NCBI GenBank assembly: GCA_003427395.1
Contig: BFEA01000058.1
Location: 1,357,679 to 1,382,261, forward strand
Length of the DNA stretch: 24,583 nt
Origin: Chara braunii
Taxonomy: Eukaryota > Streptophyta > Charophyceae > Charales > Characeae
Reading direction: 5' to 3'
The notes under the pieces are model-generated. The model ran no database searches, had not been told where the DNA came from, and saw nothing but the letters and a program-made list of their open reading frames with translations. Below, in pieces: positions 1 to 9,157 of this stretch (position 1 is the stretch's first letter; each line of letters opens with the position of its first letter). The position numbers were made by a program, and so were the translations under genes.

Positions 1-59
1 GATGTTAGGACGTGTTTGAGTTCTCGATCGCTCCGTCTTGTGTGTGCTGGGTGTGCTGA

Positions 60-93
60 ATAAACATGTGTTCAATTGCTTCACGTGTTTCAG
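60..93 (+). promoter_or_regulatory. possible 3' splice site (intron acceptor)
   Basis: A T-rich stretch ends in TTTCAG at 88-93. It is preceded by a branch-point-like CTGAA at 56-60 and followed 3 nt later by an ATG at 97 that opens a coherent reading frame. The bases before it (1-92) are T/G-rich and do not look coding. This fits the end of an intron just upstream of the first visible coding exon. It rests on sequence pattern only; the donor would lie outside the window. Confidence 0.3.
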
Positions 94-96
94 GGA

Positions 97-615
97 ATGA
101 CTACTCACGGAGAAGCCCACTTCGCAATTGGTTCCGCCCCGCTGGGGGAAGAACCTCGAAGCACGACGTCGACACCGGTCACCGCTACGAGTTGGGGAGG
201 TCTCGGTGGGGAGGAACAAAGAGGGGCTCAAAACTTGTGGTGCGACTACAGCAAACATGTATGGTATGTGGACTGGGCCTCCCAGGACGCCTCCAACCCG
301 GTGAAGCCTCGATGCGGGCCAGTCTTGTTCCTCGCCGGTCGCGGCGATACGATGCGTCTCACAGGGTCCATTCTCGAGTGGGCCGACGAAGGCGATGACA
401 TTATACGGTTTACCTTCAAGCTGTACTGAAGTGATGGGTCCGTTGACGAACTCGCAAAAGGATGCAAGGTTTCTAGGAAGATGCTCGGAGGGTACGGCGA
501 GAGTACGGCGACTTTGCCCTTCTTCGTCCCGTTAGCGCCAGACCAAGACAGAGCCGTTCACGTGAAAGACTTCCTCGAGGTTTGGTCGGTTACATTCCGC
601 CCTAGCCATGGCATG
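97..615 (+). pseudogene. N-terminal part of a decayed unknown gene (ParB-like/methyltransferase-like region follows)
   Basis: One frame reads from ATG 97 to about 615 with a single in-frame TGA at 427-429. The text on both sides of that stop looks equally coding, so I read it as a nonsense mutation. A frame change near 608-615 then joins it to the next open frame. The product starts with a Ser/Thr/Gly-rich stretch followed by a segment containing KHVWYV and a hydrophobic GPVLFLAGRGD run. I do not recognise a domain. It is grouped with the downstream pieces because coding character continues with almost no gap. The alternative is a separate small exon. Confidence 0.45.
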
Positions 616-2077
616 GACGTGGACCCTGGAACATCAACAAGTGGTCCTGTTGGGTTCGCGGGAGGAGACCATTTTGGCGAAGGTGTGGGAGGGGAGTGTG
701 GACTGCCCGGTACGCCTCCTGATCCACCAGTGGGCAGAGGACGAGCTTGTGAATGCGCCTTTGAAACCCGGCTTGCAGGGATCTCGCCGCCAAGGTTTGC
801 TTGGGGAGCCGCCATTTTCGACGTCGCTTGGTGGCGGGGTTCACAAACGGTTGGAAAAGGCCTCAGGTTCGAAGTCTCCCCGTCGCCTCGTAGACATGAT
901 CAGTGATTTGGTTCGTGGCAGAAAGGTGGTCGAGTCGACGGGCATTCGACCGGGTAGCTCGGAGGTTCGACAGGTGCGTGGGGTGGACGAGACGACTCGG
1001 TCGGCCCGCCCTGCTCCTATACAGCTGCAGACGGAGGCAAACCCTCAACGAGAGGCAGGTGGGAACGTCACAAGTGAGGAGGAGCTACTCGAGTTGGGGG
1101 CAATTCTTCAGAGCTCGCCTGAAACGACTCAGTCGGGAGGCAAGCGCAATTTGCCAGTTGACGAAGTGCGGGAGGGAGTAGCGACTCTGAAAAGGCAAAG
1201 AGGAAGTGGTCGCACGCCGACGACACAAGAGCGCAGTTCCGTTGGGAAGAGGAAAAAGGTTGGAGGGAGAGATGATATGCCGAAAGACTCCTCAACACGG
1301 CGAAGAACCGGTGAGTCTTCCAGGAAGAGGTCGAAGTTGATGAAGGAGAAGAAAGCAGATGAGGGCGATACCGGGAGGGGGACGCAACGCGAACTGAACC
1401 TAAATATATTTAACATCGACAAAGCGTTCTTCCTGGAGATGAAGACGGGGGTGCAGAAGGACGTCGTGTTGCACGTCCATCCCGGAAGAATCTTGCATAT
1501 TCCAGACTGGGAAGACGCATATAGCCACCGATCCTTGGACGAGTTCTTCGTGGATACCATCGCGGCTGCTATGATCGACTGTTACGAACGTCAAGACATG
1601 AGATATACAAAGCCGACTTTCATTCTGACACTGATCGTCGCGCCACTGGAGAAGGACAAACCTGCTGTGTGCGTGCTACCTCAAGACTTCGACGCCTCAC
1701 ATCCCGAAAAATACTGGTATTATCCTGTGTGTGGTCAGCCTAACGTGAGGGCGGCGATGAAGGTGAAAGACGATCCCGTGTTCAATTACAACAACTTCAA
1801 AGAATGGTCATTAAAACCAATTTACTTCCCAGACGACGAGTTCGATGGCTACGCCTATGTCAGTTGCGAAGACAACTTGAAAGACAAGAAAAATCCACCA
1901 AGGTTGCAGATTTTGTCCATGCGGGACATTCGCATTATCTGGAAAATTAAAGGGAGACCGCGTGTCATCCTCGGTAATGCGTCCAAGAAAAAGGAGGAGG
2001 TGCGTAAGTGGACTCAGTTCATGGGCTTAGCAATGAAGAAGACACCGTACACCCCTTTATGGAGCTTGTCAACGTAA
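608..2077 (+). pseudogene. ParB/sulfiredoxin-like domain segment of the decayed gene
   Basis: This is the longest open stretch in the left block, 489 codons. The first 250 or so residues are low-complexity, rich in Arg, Lys, Glu and Ser, with nuclear-localisation-like basic clusters (KRKK, RKRSK). From about residue 270 the sequence becomes globular. A segment with PGRILHIPDW (about residue 290) leads to VCGQPNVRAA (about 374-383). That spacing and the GQxxxxAA pattern resemble the ParB/Srx fold, where GQHR/GGHR normally contacts nucleotide; here the His position is Pro. The frame ends at TAA 2075-2077 inside apparently coding text, and the same kind of sequence continues to about 2320. The ParB-like call is inference from motif order. 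The ATG at 608 is probably not the true start, because coding text lies upstream in another frame. Confidence 0.45.
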
Positions 2078-2325
2078 GAAAAGAAGAAAAAGAAATGAAC
2101 CGAGAAACTTCAGTACTACCTCCCACTGGTCATGGCTGACGAGTCGGTCTTCGAGTTGGTATAGAAATTCTAGTACGAATGGTTGAAAGGAAAACTTCAG
2201 GCTTCCGACGACCAGCGTTGGACTGAAAAGTCACCGACCCATGAGGAGGTGGCCAAGCCAGGAATGTCGACTGTGACTGACAGACAAAGACTGAGAGAGA
2301 AGGTTAACAATAGTCATATTTTTCA
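2078..2325 (+). pseudogene. degraded continuation of the left gene up to the inserted repeat
   Basis: In the frame containing TEKLQYYLPLVMADES and later KSPTHEEVAKPG the sequence reads as protein apart from a TGA near 2096 and two TAG codons near 2150-2165. It stops making sense at the start of the foldback repeat near 2326. Similar coding text resumes at about 2813, so the repeat was probably inserted into this gene. No domain is recognised here. Confidence 0.35.
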
Positions 2326-2805
2326 TCACCACTTCAGGACACCCTTCACAACTTCAGGATGCAGCCTGCCTAAATAGGTGGTTTTCAGGGTCTTCGGACC
2401 TTTCACCACTTCAGGACACCCTTCACCACTTCAGGATGCAGCCCGCCTAAACAGGTGGTTTTCAGGGTTTTCAGGGTCTTCAGACCTTTCACCACTTCAG
2501 GACCATTCAGGTCTGAAAATCCTGAATGGTCCTGAAGTGGTGAAAGCTTCGAAGACCCTGAAAACCACCTGTTTAGGCAAGCTGCATCCTGAAGTGGTGA
2601 AGGGTGGTTTTTGTGGTCATCGGACCTTTCACCACTTCAGGACCATTCCGGATTTTCAGACTGCCAAAAACTCTTCAATTGACCACTTCAGGAAACCACT
2701 TCAGGATGCAGCCTGCCTAAACAGGTGGTTTTCAGGGTCTTCGGACCTTTCACCACTTTAGGACCATTCAGGATTTTCAGACTGCCAAAAACTCTCACTT
2801 CAGAA
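2326..2805. repeat. foldback / nested-repeat insertion of about 480 bp
   Basis: The segment is built from repeats of one unit containing CACTTCAGGATGCAGC, CAGGTGGTTTTCAGGG and ACCTTTCACCACTTCAGG. Forward copies lie near 2352-2415, 2431-2511, 2628-2690 (partial) and 2699-2795, with one inverted copy at 2521-2607. The second and inverted copies form a hairpin: arms 2417-2511 and 2521-2607, a 9-nt loop at 2512-2520, interrupted mainly by a short extra repeat in the left arm. A 7-bp TTTTCAT occurs on both sides (2320-2326 and 2806-2812) and could be a target-site duplication. No transposase is present, so it would be non-autonomous. Open frames inside it come from the repeats and are not genes. 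Confidence 0.75.
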
Positions 2806-2812
2806 TTTTCAT

Positions 2813-3195
2813 TCCTTAAGTTTCAGTTACCCGATAACCGCTTGTGGAGACTGAAAAAACACGTCTGGTACGTTAAGGTGGACGACCGGTCGTTGAAGAA
2901 GGGCAATGGCAAGCCAAAGAAAGGCGAGGAGGAGAAAACTTACTATGTCCAAGTTCCTGAGCCTGATGTCTATTGCTGGAAGGAATTGGCAGACTTGACG
3001 AACCGCGAGAAGAGAAGACTATTGCAAGGCATCTTGAACCTTACCGTTGTGTGGGTTCAAACGAGTAGCAAGAAGTTGGCCGAGCAGGGGAAGTTCAGTG
3101 TCAAGGAGATGATCGACATAATAAAAATCGACCGGATTATGCTGAGGTTGTGGCACTACATGGAGTTCGAGTACGAGGAAATGGGAAAGGAGTAG
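2813..3195 (+). pseudogene. left-gene segment after the insertion, unknown domain
   Basis: Coding text resumes after the foldback element with WRLKKHVWYVKVDD, a Lys/Gly-rich linker and YYVQVPEPDVYCWKEL. It ends in a helical, charged segment (FSVKEMIDIIKIDRIMLRLWHYMEFEYEEM). The frame ends at TAG 3193-3195. The KHVWYV string also occurs in the N-terminal segment (near 250), suggesting a short internal resemblance. No known domain is recognised. It lies between the ParB-like and methyltransferase-like parts. Confidence 0.4.
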
Positions 3196-3205
3196 TGAAA
3201 TAGGA

Positions 3206-3514
3206 TTGAATGCCTTGGATCATAAGGATGCACTAAGGAAACTGGCGCATCTGTTACAATCCCAGACTTGTGTGCTCGACCTGTGTGGAACTGTGGATCG
3301 GGCGCGCAAGGATTTAGGGGCATTCGCATCTCCGATTGAGTTCCTGGGCTTCGTTTGTCAGGATTACTGGACATTGGTGGTATTCGTTCCCTGCCTATGA
3401 AACCTCTCCTTCATGACAACTTTTTTTGCGCTTGGGGCTACCCGATGCTACACGGGGATTCCGAACTGTGTGCACAAGACGTAAGCGAAGAAGGCCTATC
3501 AGTTCGGTAACAAC
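3206..3514 (+). pseudogene. probable N-terminal half of the methyltransferase-like region, frame-disrupted
   Basis: One frame (from 3206) reads coherently to about 3400, with TCVLDLCGTVDRARKDLG and then DYWTLVVFVPCL. This looks like a central beta-strand of a Rossmann-type methyltransferase followed by a helix. Coding sense then moves between frames, and a TAA at 3480-3482 precedes the next open stretch. A canonical DPPY/DPPF/NPPY motif, expected here in an N6-adenine or N4-cytosine enzyme, is not visible; LDLCG occupies a comparable place. The assignment depends on the better-supported segment that follows. Confidence 0.3.
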
Positions 3515-4075
3515 GTGTGGGAGGAGATGGATGTAATGCACATCCTTTTCAAAAGCGAGGATCCGCAACTACTGACTCGCCCAGTGCACAAGGGAGTTGT
3601 TGCCGAAGACGATGCCGCCGCTGTCCGAAGAAAACAGAAAGTGACACCTACGGATGTTGTGGAGAACCCTTTCAAGTCTTTGAATTTCGCAGACGTTGGA
3701 AACCTCAGTCAGTGGGGGACTCTGTACAAGGACTGTGAGAGGAATCCTAATCAGTTATGCAGTCAGCTTCTTTTCTTCTGTGGTGTGGCGGATGCCGTAC
3801 TGTTCCTAGGCAAGCCGCACACGCAGGTGGTGTGGAATCTGCTTCGCAGCGGAAGGCACGTCTTAGCGGTGGAGGGGGACTCAACGCAATTTGAATACAC
3901 CGTGCAGTTTGTTGTCCATGAAGCCCAGTCAGGGGCTTACGAGTACGATTTGCACCATGTCACCATCGAGCCCGTATATGACACAAATAAGGACATGTTC
4001 TTCAAGTTGACTTCGAAGAAAAGGCGCCAAGAGTCTACTCCTTTCTTTTTGGCCATCAACCGAAGTGGAGAGTAG
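3483..4075 (+). pseudogene. N6-adenine-type DNA methyltransferase-like C-terminal half
   Basis: The open frame reads FGNNVWEEMDVMHILFK, then a linker, then a segment whose motif order fits the end of beta-class (permuted) adenine-N6/cytosine-N4 methyltransferases. NPNQLCSQLL corresponds to the usual KPxxLxxxLI. It is followed by AVLFLGKPHTQVVW (the SAM-binding glycine loop position) and GRHVLAVEGD (the acidic end of the second strand), about residues 93-122 counted from 3515. The usual FxGxGT loop is replaced by LGKPH, so binding is doubtful. The frame ends at TAG 4073-4075 amid coding-like text. The call is inference from motif order. Confidence 0.4.
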
Positions 4076-5027
4076 ACGAGAACTACGTGCAGTGCTGCGA
4101 AAGGAAGTCGCCATTGCAGTCCTCCAAGGTCACCACGGGGCAAGTCGAACCTGCGCAGTGGACTTCATGAAGAGGTTGGAATACGTCTTCTTCAATGAAG
4201 GTGTGGACGATGCGGCCGACTTCACTTTGGACAAGTACAGGCTGGCATTTGGCGAGGAGGATGACTTCAATATCGACACTGAGCAGGAGGAGAGCGTTGA
4301 GGATGACCTCTTCGATTTCGATGGCCAATTAGCCATTTTCAACGCCCAAGTCGTTTCTAAGTCGCCCTCAATATGCAAACCGGAGACACCACTTGCTACT
4401 CCCACCTCAGGCGGTCCCACACTCGTGTCCTTCTCAGCGCCTGTCAAGAGGGGTGGGTTGTCCCGTCTGAGGAGTTCGTTGGGGGAGTCACTATGTCTCA
4501 CACCGCACCGTGAGCGTCTACAACCCGGCCAACCAGTTCCTCCTGACCATCCACATATGTTGAATACTGCAGGACCCTACCACATGGGTGACAAACATAC
4601 CTTCTCCAAAGCCAAAGATTGGGGCCATGATATCGTGTGGCATCCTGACCATTTCCAGCCAGTCCTTCTTGATGGTGAATGGGCAGTGGTTGTGAGGGAC
4701 ATAAGTGGAGGGTGGGAATATGACGATCGTTGGGACGTTGCTACTTTCAAGTCTCAGACCTACGAGGTGGTATTGGAGAAATTGGGTAAGGTCAATCGAC
4801 GACACAAGGACGACCCTGCTCTGCGGGCATACGCGGACACGTTGTTCGAATTATTGCAGTCAAATAAATGGTTGGAAGTATCCTCCGTGTTCTACAGCCT
4901 TCCGTCCAACCCGTCATTGAAACACGTAAGTTGGGAGTTGCCTGCGATTACGCTGACGGCTGGAGTTGTGAAGCGCAAGTCTCACGGAAAGGACGACGAA
5001 GGGATGGTCATGGCGGCGGTCTCCTGA
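4065..5027 (+). pseudogene. C-terminal extension of the left gene, unknown function
   Basis: This segment overlaps the end of the methyltransferase-like piece in another frame. It contains FMKRLEYVFFNEGVDDAADF, then an acidic stretch (EEDDFNIDTEQEESVEDD), a Ser/Pro-rich linker, and a more globular portion with WGHDIVWHPDHFQPVLLDGE and YADTLFELLQSNKWLEV. The true junction with the upstream piece is probably a frameshift between 4060 and 4170, since a third frame also reads as protein there. Near 5000 coding sense moves to another frame before the TGA at 5025-5027. No domain is recognised. Confidence 0.4.
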
Positions 5028-5909
5028 GCACGAAGGCGGCGGAGAGGGGGAAAAGGGCAGCGGAGAGAAGAAAAAGCTTCACAGCGGAGAGAAGAAAAAG
5101 CATCACAGCAGAGACGGGCAAGGGTCCAACGTCGACGGGGATGAGGACGGTGAGGCATTGGCGGTAACATGCAGCACCTCAATGGAGACCGGAAATAACT
5201 TTAGGCCTGGGTCAATTCCGCGGCCTGGCGAGCAGAACTCTGTAATTAGCTCCACCAGTGTGAGACATATTATCGCTCAGGTTGTCGAGACAGTTGTTGC
5301 GACGGATGACACTTGCCTTGCTCAGGTCCAAACGCAATTTGTGGATTGTCTCAGATCAATCCGAACCACGGAAACGACGTCGTTGTCTGGAACTCAGTGC
5401 CTTGTGGCAAGCAAGACGATAACATACCTCGGGTCCGACTGCACAAGGAACCATTTTTCGTTCCGCCACATCAGGAAGTTCGGACTAATCCGAACCTGGA
5501 GGCCAATACCGTCAAAACAATACACCGATCTAAGAAACTCGAATGGACGGGCCAGGTTTCTGAACACCCTGCCGACCAAATTCGGATTCATTCGAACCAG
5601 GAGGACGTATCAACTATGACGGCCGATCGGTGTAAGGATGTCGAGATGTTGTGCATGGAAGTCCCCAAGGAGCTGCAGGAAGACCGTCCGTCTTTTGAAG
5701 TCGGTATTCAAGACAATGCAGTGCAGTCCCTCGAGGGTGAGTTAGCGCCCAATTCCAATCTCGAGTCCCACACACTCGGAGAGGAATGCCCTATTACGGT
5801 ATGCGCTTCGTTGGCAGTTTTAAGCGACTCTGCGGTGAAAGCGGGCACGTTGTTGGGCAAGTCTACCCTTCTTTTGATTTCCGCTAGTAGCTACTGGTCC
5901 GGCGATTAG
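5028..5909 (+). pseudogene. low-complexity tail of the left gene
   Basis: One frame (from about 5002) reads through a Gly/Glu/Lys/His-rich repeat and on to about 5330. After that the more protein-like frame is the one ending at TAG 5907-5909, with segments such as EVPKELQEDRPSFEVG and APNSNLESHTLGEECPI. A degenerate Asn-Pro-Asn-like motif recurs (INPN, TNPN, IHSN, APNSN). No domain is recognised. The change of frame near 5300 is a guess from coding character. It could be a true C-terminus or non-coding. Confidence 0.3.
5036..5107 (+). repeat. 24-bp tandem repeat, three copies
   Basis: Two near-identical 24-bp copies, built on GCGGAGAGAAGAAAAAGC followed by WTCACA, lie at 5060-5083 and 5084-5107; they differ at one base. 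A more diverged copy precedes them at 5036-5059. The period is a multiple of three, so it encodes an eight-residue Lys/His/Gly/Ser repeat in the presumed frame. Confidence 0.8.
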
Positions 5910-6109
5910 TAGCTCGGGGGGGTCCGTGCCCAAACAGGCCCCTCCCTGCGCCCCTTGCCTTCTCGAAAGAAATCGACCCTGAAGTCAAGTTAATGCCACT
6001 GTGATTTTTTAAAAAGGGGGGGTGTATCGTGTCTGTATCAATTTTACAAAGGTGGCTCGGACCCGAGGAAAAATTAGACCTGCGGTAAGGAGCCGCCGAC
6101 AGCCCCAGA
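5910..6109. other. gene-free junction between the left gene and the LINE
   Basis: No credible reading frame is seen here. The stretch has G-runs (GGGGGG near 5914-5920, and a run near 6016-6022) and ends in an A-rich tract at about 6114-6128. It may include the 5' UTR of the LINE, but no boundary or target-site duplication could be fixed. I searched by eye for the sequence that follows the poly-A tail and did not find it. Confidence 0.5.
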
Positions 6110-6131
6110 TTTCAAAAAAAAAAAAAAAGAA

Positions 6132-8262
6132 AGGGAAGACAGGCCCGCCTCAGGTGAGTGTAGACTGGTAGAGCTTGAGCTCGGAATTTACCTCTCGAAT
6201 AAGAATTTCCTCGGTCCGAATGAACCTCCTAATAAGGACCCTAACGAAAAGGAGAGTGGGCCTGTTTCAATCCACACCGCACACAAGTTCCGGCCTTGGT
6301 GCTTCAAGTGCAGGGCATACGGCCACCTGTGCACTGAATCGGCATGTCCCATGCACCCGATCAACACCAGACCCGTACCGGGGAAGCTACGGAGACCTGG
6401 ACTCAAAAGGACAGGCCAAGGGTTGGACGGTCCAACTTGGACCTGGGAGGGCAGAGGGGAGCAAGGCAGGGTCAATAAGCCGCCAAATGATTGGACACCC
6501 CGGGGGCAGCAGAGGCGGCAACCCCCTAGAAACCCAGCCAGCCAGCACTGCAGCAATTCCCATAGCTGCACTCCGGAAACCTGCAACAAGAAAACCCCCT
6601 AAAAAAACAAAAACAGCTGGCACGGGGGCCAGCGGCCCAGCGGCAGGAGACTACCTGCCAAAAGACAGCTGGCAGCAAGGCCAGAAAAAGGAGGGGCAGA
6701 GCAAAAGATGGCAAATCTTGAAACGAAAAGAACCAGAACAGGCCGACCGGGTCAGGCCGGTGGGCAATGGTGCTGCGTCCGCCCGGCCGGAAAAGGACAG
6801 GGACGTAACGACCGCGGATCTCCTCGAGAGCGCTTTTGGCACCGAACCGATGGACGTGGAGGCCATCCCGGGGGCCCCACCCATCCCCCCAGAAATTGAG
6901 ATGAAAGACGTTGCGCACACGGAGGATCAGGTCGCCTCACAGTCAGTTTCACGGGAAGAGCCTACAGCAACCAACCAAGCAGACAGACTGAAGGACCTCG
7001 CAGAATGGCTAATGGATAACCTGCAGCTTAAGTATCAGGGCAAAGATGAAGCTTTTTGGGATGAAACATATAAGGCGCTCATCACTTTGCTGGAGAACAG
7101 CGAAAGCCTTCAGTTGGTTCTGCACAAAGGACTGCCAAAAGGGGTGAACTGGCCGGAAACGTGCCAAAAACTACTAGCCATTGTACTCAACCGTTTCCGG
7201 CCGGACGAGCCCCGCTGCTGTAAAGAGGGGGTGACAGATTCCCCACAAAAGGCACAAGAAAAAGACAAAGAGGCAAGTCAAAAAAAAAGAAACAACCAGG
7301 AACCGGAAACAAAAAATGAAAAAGCAAAGCAGGCTACGGGACTGGCAGCGGAGGAGAAAGTAGGGGACCCGGAGAAGGAAGTCGCAGAGAACCACGCAGA
7401 GAACCTGGCAAACGCAGAGGGCTCGATGGAAAAGGCGGTGGAAGCGGGAAACAAGGGAGGGGGGGACCAGGTAAAAGAGGGGGAGAAGAGGGTGGGGGGG
7501 GACCAGGTAATGACGGAAGGTACAAAAGAAACAGAAGGGGAGCAGGTGGGGGAAGGGGGGACGAAGGGGGGACAAGCGGAAAGCAAGGGGAACGAAGGGG
7601 CCGANAAAGTCGACGGCCTATGCTTGGCACTGGCCGCCTGGGGACCGGAAAAGATGGGACAGCAGGGAGCTGCAAAAAAACAGATTCTGAATGACATCGC
7701 ACCCCCATGACCCCGAGACCCCGACCTCACAAGCAAGCGGCAGAAAATCCGGCACATCGTGGACAAGGGGGGAACAGCGACAGCACCGCAGGAAAAAGGC
7801 GTACTCCTGCTGCCCGTCAGGCAAGGGGAGGACTCGTGGGAGGTGGGTCTTTCAATCCCCGCAGGGGCGACTCACGGGGAAGTCACGATGAAGGGCAGAT
7901 CATCGTTCCTCCTTTCGCTCTCTGCCTGGGGAGGTGGGCCCACACTGCTGAAATCAGACATCACCCAACTGATACAGGGCCTCCTCCGGCAGGGTGCTTC
8001 CGCTTCCCGGGTCACATCGTACGGTGAACACAAACTATCTGCTAAGGACGTGTACTTGAGATACAAGAAGACCAATGGGCAAGGCCTCCGCTGGTATAGG
8101 CACGAGGCATTGCTGGACTTGCAGTTGCTGAAAATCAAAGCCTGTGATACCTGGACGGAAACGGACATCAGGACCTTTTTGGTCAAACTGCTGACTATGG
8201 GCACCCTGCAGCAAGGTGACCCGCTTGACAAAGAGCCGTGGCTGTCTATATATAAAAATTAA
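6132..8262 (+). pseudogene. LINE ORF1: zinc-knuckle nucleic-acid-binding protein, disrupted
   Basis: ORF1 proteins of L1-type elements bind the element RNA. In the first frame (open from about 6132 to 6602) a knuckle CFKCRAYGHLCTESAC lies at 6300-6347 with spacing CX2CX4HX6C. Between about 6400 and 6600 coding sense changes to another frame, which runs to TGA 7708-7710 and continues in the same frame past it to TAA 8260-8262. The middle (about 7230-7600) is a Lys/Glu/Gly-rich linker with repeated GGDQV and EGEQV motifs; the end (7760-8262) is globular. No ATG is seen in the first frame, so the start is unresolved. The TGA at 7708 reads as a CGA-to-TGA change. Confidence 0.75.
7455..7585 (+). 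other. G-rich tract with G-quadruplex potential in ORF1
   Basis: The coding strand carries closely spaced G-runs of 3-8 bases: GGGAGGGGGGG, GGGGGAGAAGAGGGT followed by eight Gs, and later GGGGGAAGGGGGGACG followed by another six-G run. This gives at least four runs within short loops in two clusters. It lies in the Gly/Glu linker of ORF1. Formation is inferred from sequence only. Confidence 0.5.
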
Positions 8263-8326
8263 AAAAAAACGAGAGAAGAAGTAACACCCACCAATAAGCA
8301 ACAAGGGGAAGAGAGGGAACAGAGCA

Positions 8327-9157
8327 ATGAATGTAATAGACGTGTTATACAATAAAGACAGACAATGGAGGCTCAACAAAAGAACAACAGACCTGGATCT
8401 GCGCACATTAAACGTCAACGGCCTGGCAACAGCCAAGCCGACCAAGCGGAGAGCGATCTTTGAGCTCATGAGGGGGGTAGAAGGAAGAGATTGGCCAGAC
8501 GTGATATGTTTACAGGAAACCCACTTAGCAAACACACCGGAACACAACCACACGCACAAAGAGATATGGCCCTATCTGGCCTTCCGAGCTCATGCCCCGA
8601 AGCCTGGAAGTGAGGGAGTAGCCATCTGGCTACCCCCAGGATCCAGGGTGGAACCGCTCAACTGGGAGGCNGACCAGGAAGAGGGGAGATGGGTATATAT
8701 GCTCGCGATGCTGGAAATTGAAGTGGTCAGCATCCTGAACGTCTATGGCCGGAATGAGCCCAAGGAAAGACAGCGGTTCTTTGAACACATAAAAACAAAA
8801 CTCCCGACTGAAATACCGGTAATAATGGCGGGGGATTTTAACGCGGCCCCCGACCGCTGGCTCGACAGATGGAGAATTCCAGCCCCCNGCCCATTCTACG
8901 TGGAGAGTGACGAAAGAACTATAGCATATCTGACTCAGTCCCTCAACCTTGTAGACGCATTCAGACAGGCTTTTCCCACTAGACGCAGCTTTACATGCTT
9001 CCACAAAAACCGAACAGAGAGAGCATCAAAATCACGCATCGATCTAATTCTGATCTCAGATGAACTGCAAGGGGCCCTGCAAATAACAGAAATACTCCCC
9101 TGCAGCCCCCACCCTGGCCTGGACCACGCAATGTGCCTAGCCGTCTTCTCTTTCTGA
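8327..9157 (+). pseudogene. LINE ORF2, endonuclease domain
   Basis: This is an apurinic/apyrimidinic-type endonuclease (exonuclease-endonuclease-phosphatase fold), which nicks target DNA to prime reverse transcription. Conserved positions are visible in order: Asn in TLNVNGLA, Glu in CLQETH, the Asp/Asn pair in MAGDFNAAP, Asp in SRIDLILIS and the terminal Asp-His in GLDHAM. All the expected catalytic residues appear present. Two codons contain ambiguous bases (8671, 8888). A TGA at 9155-9157 ends it, but the same frame continues directly into the reverse transcriptase, so this is a nonsense mutation, probably CGA to TGA. The ATG at 8327 lies 64 bp after the ORF1 stop, a normal LINE spacing. 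Confidence 0.85.

Noticed and set aside
2378-2761. 127-codon + frame
   Set aside because: It lies wholly in the foldback repeat; its repeated peptides are copies of the repeat unit.
3480-4143. Minus-strand frames of 61-68 codons
   Set aside because: Opposite strand to better-supported coding text; no motif or start context.
7174-7766. Several minus-strand Pro/Phe-rich frames
   Set aside because: Antisense shadows of the Lys/Glu/Gly-rich ORF1 linker.
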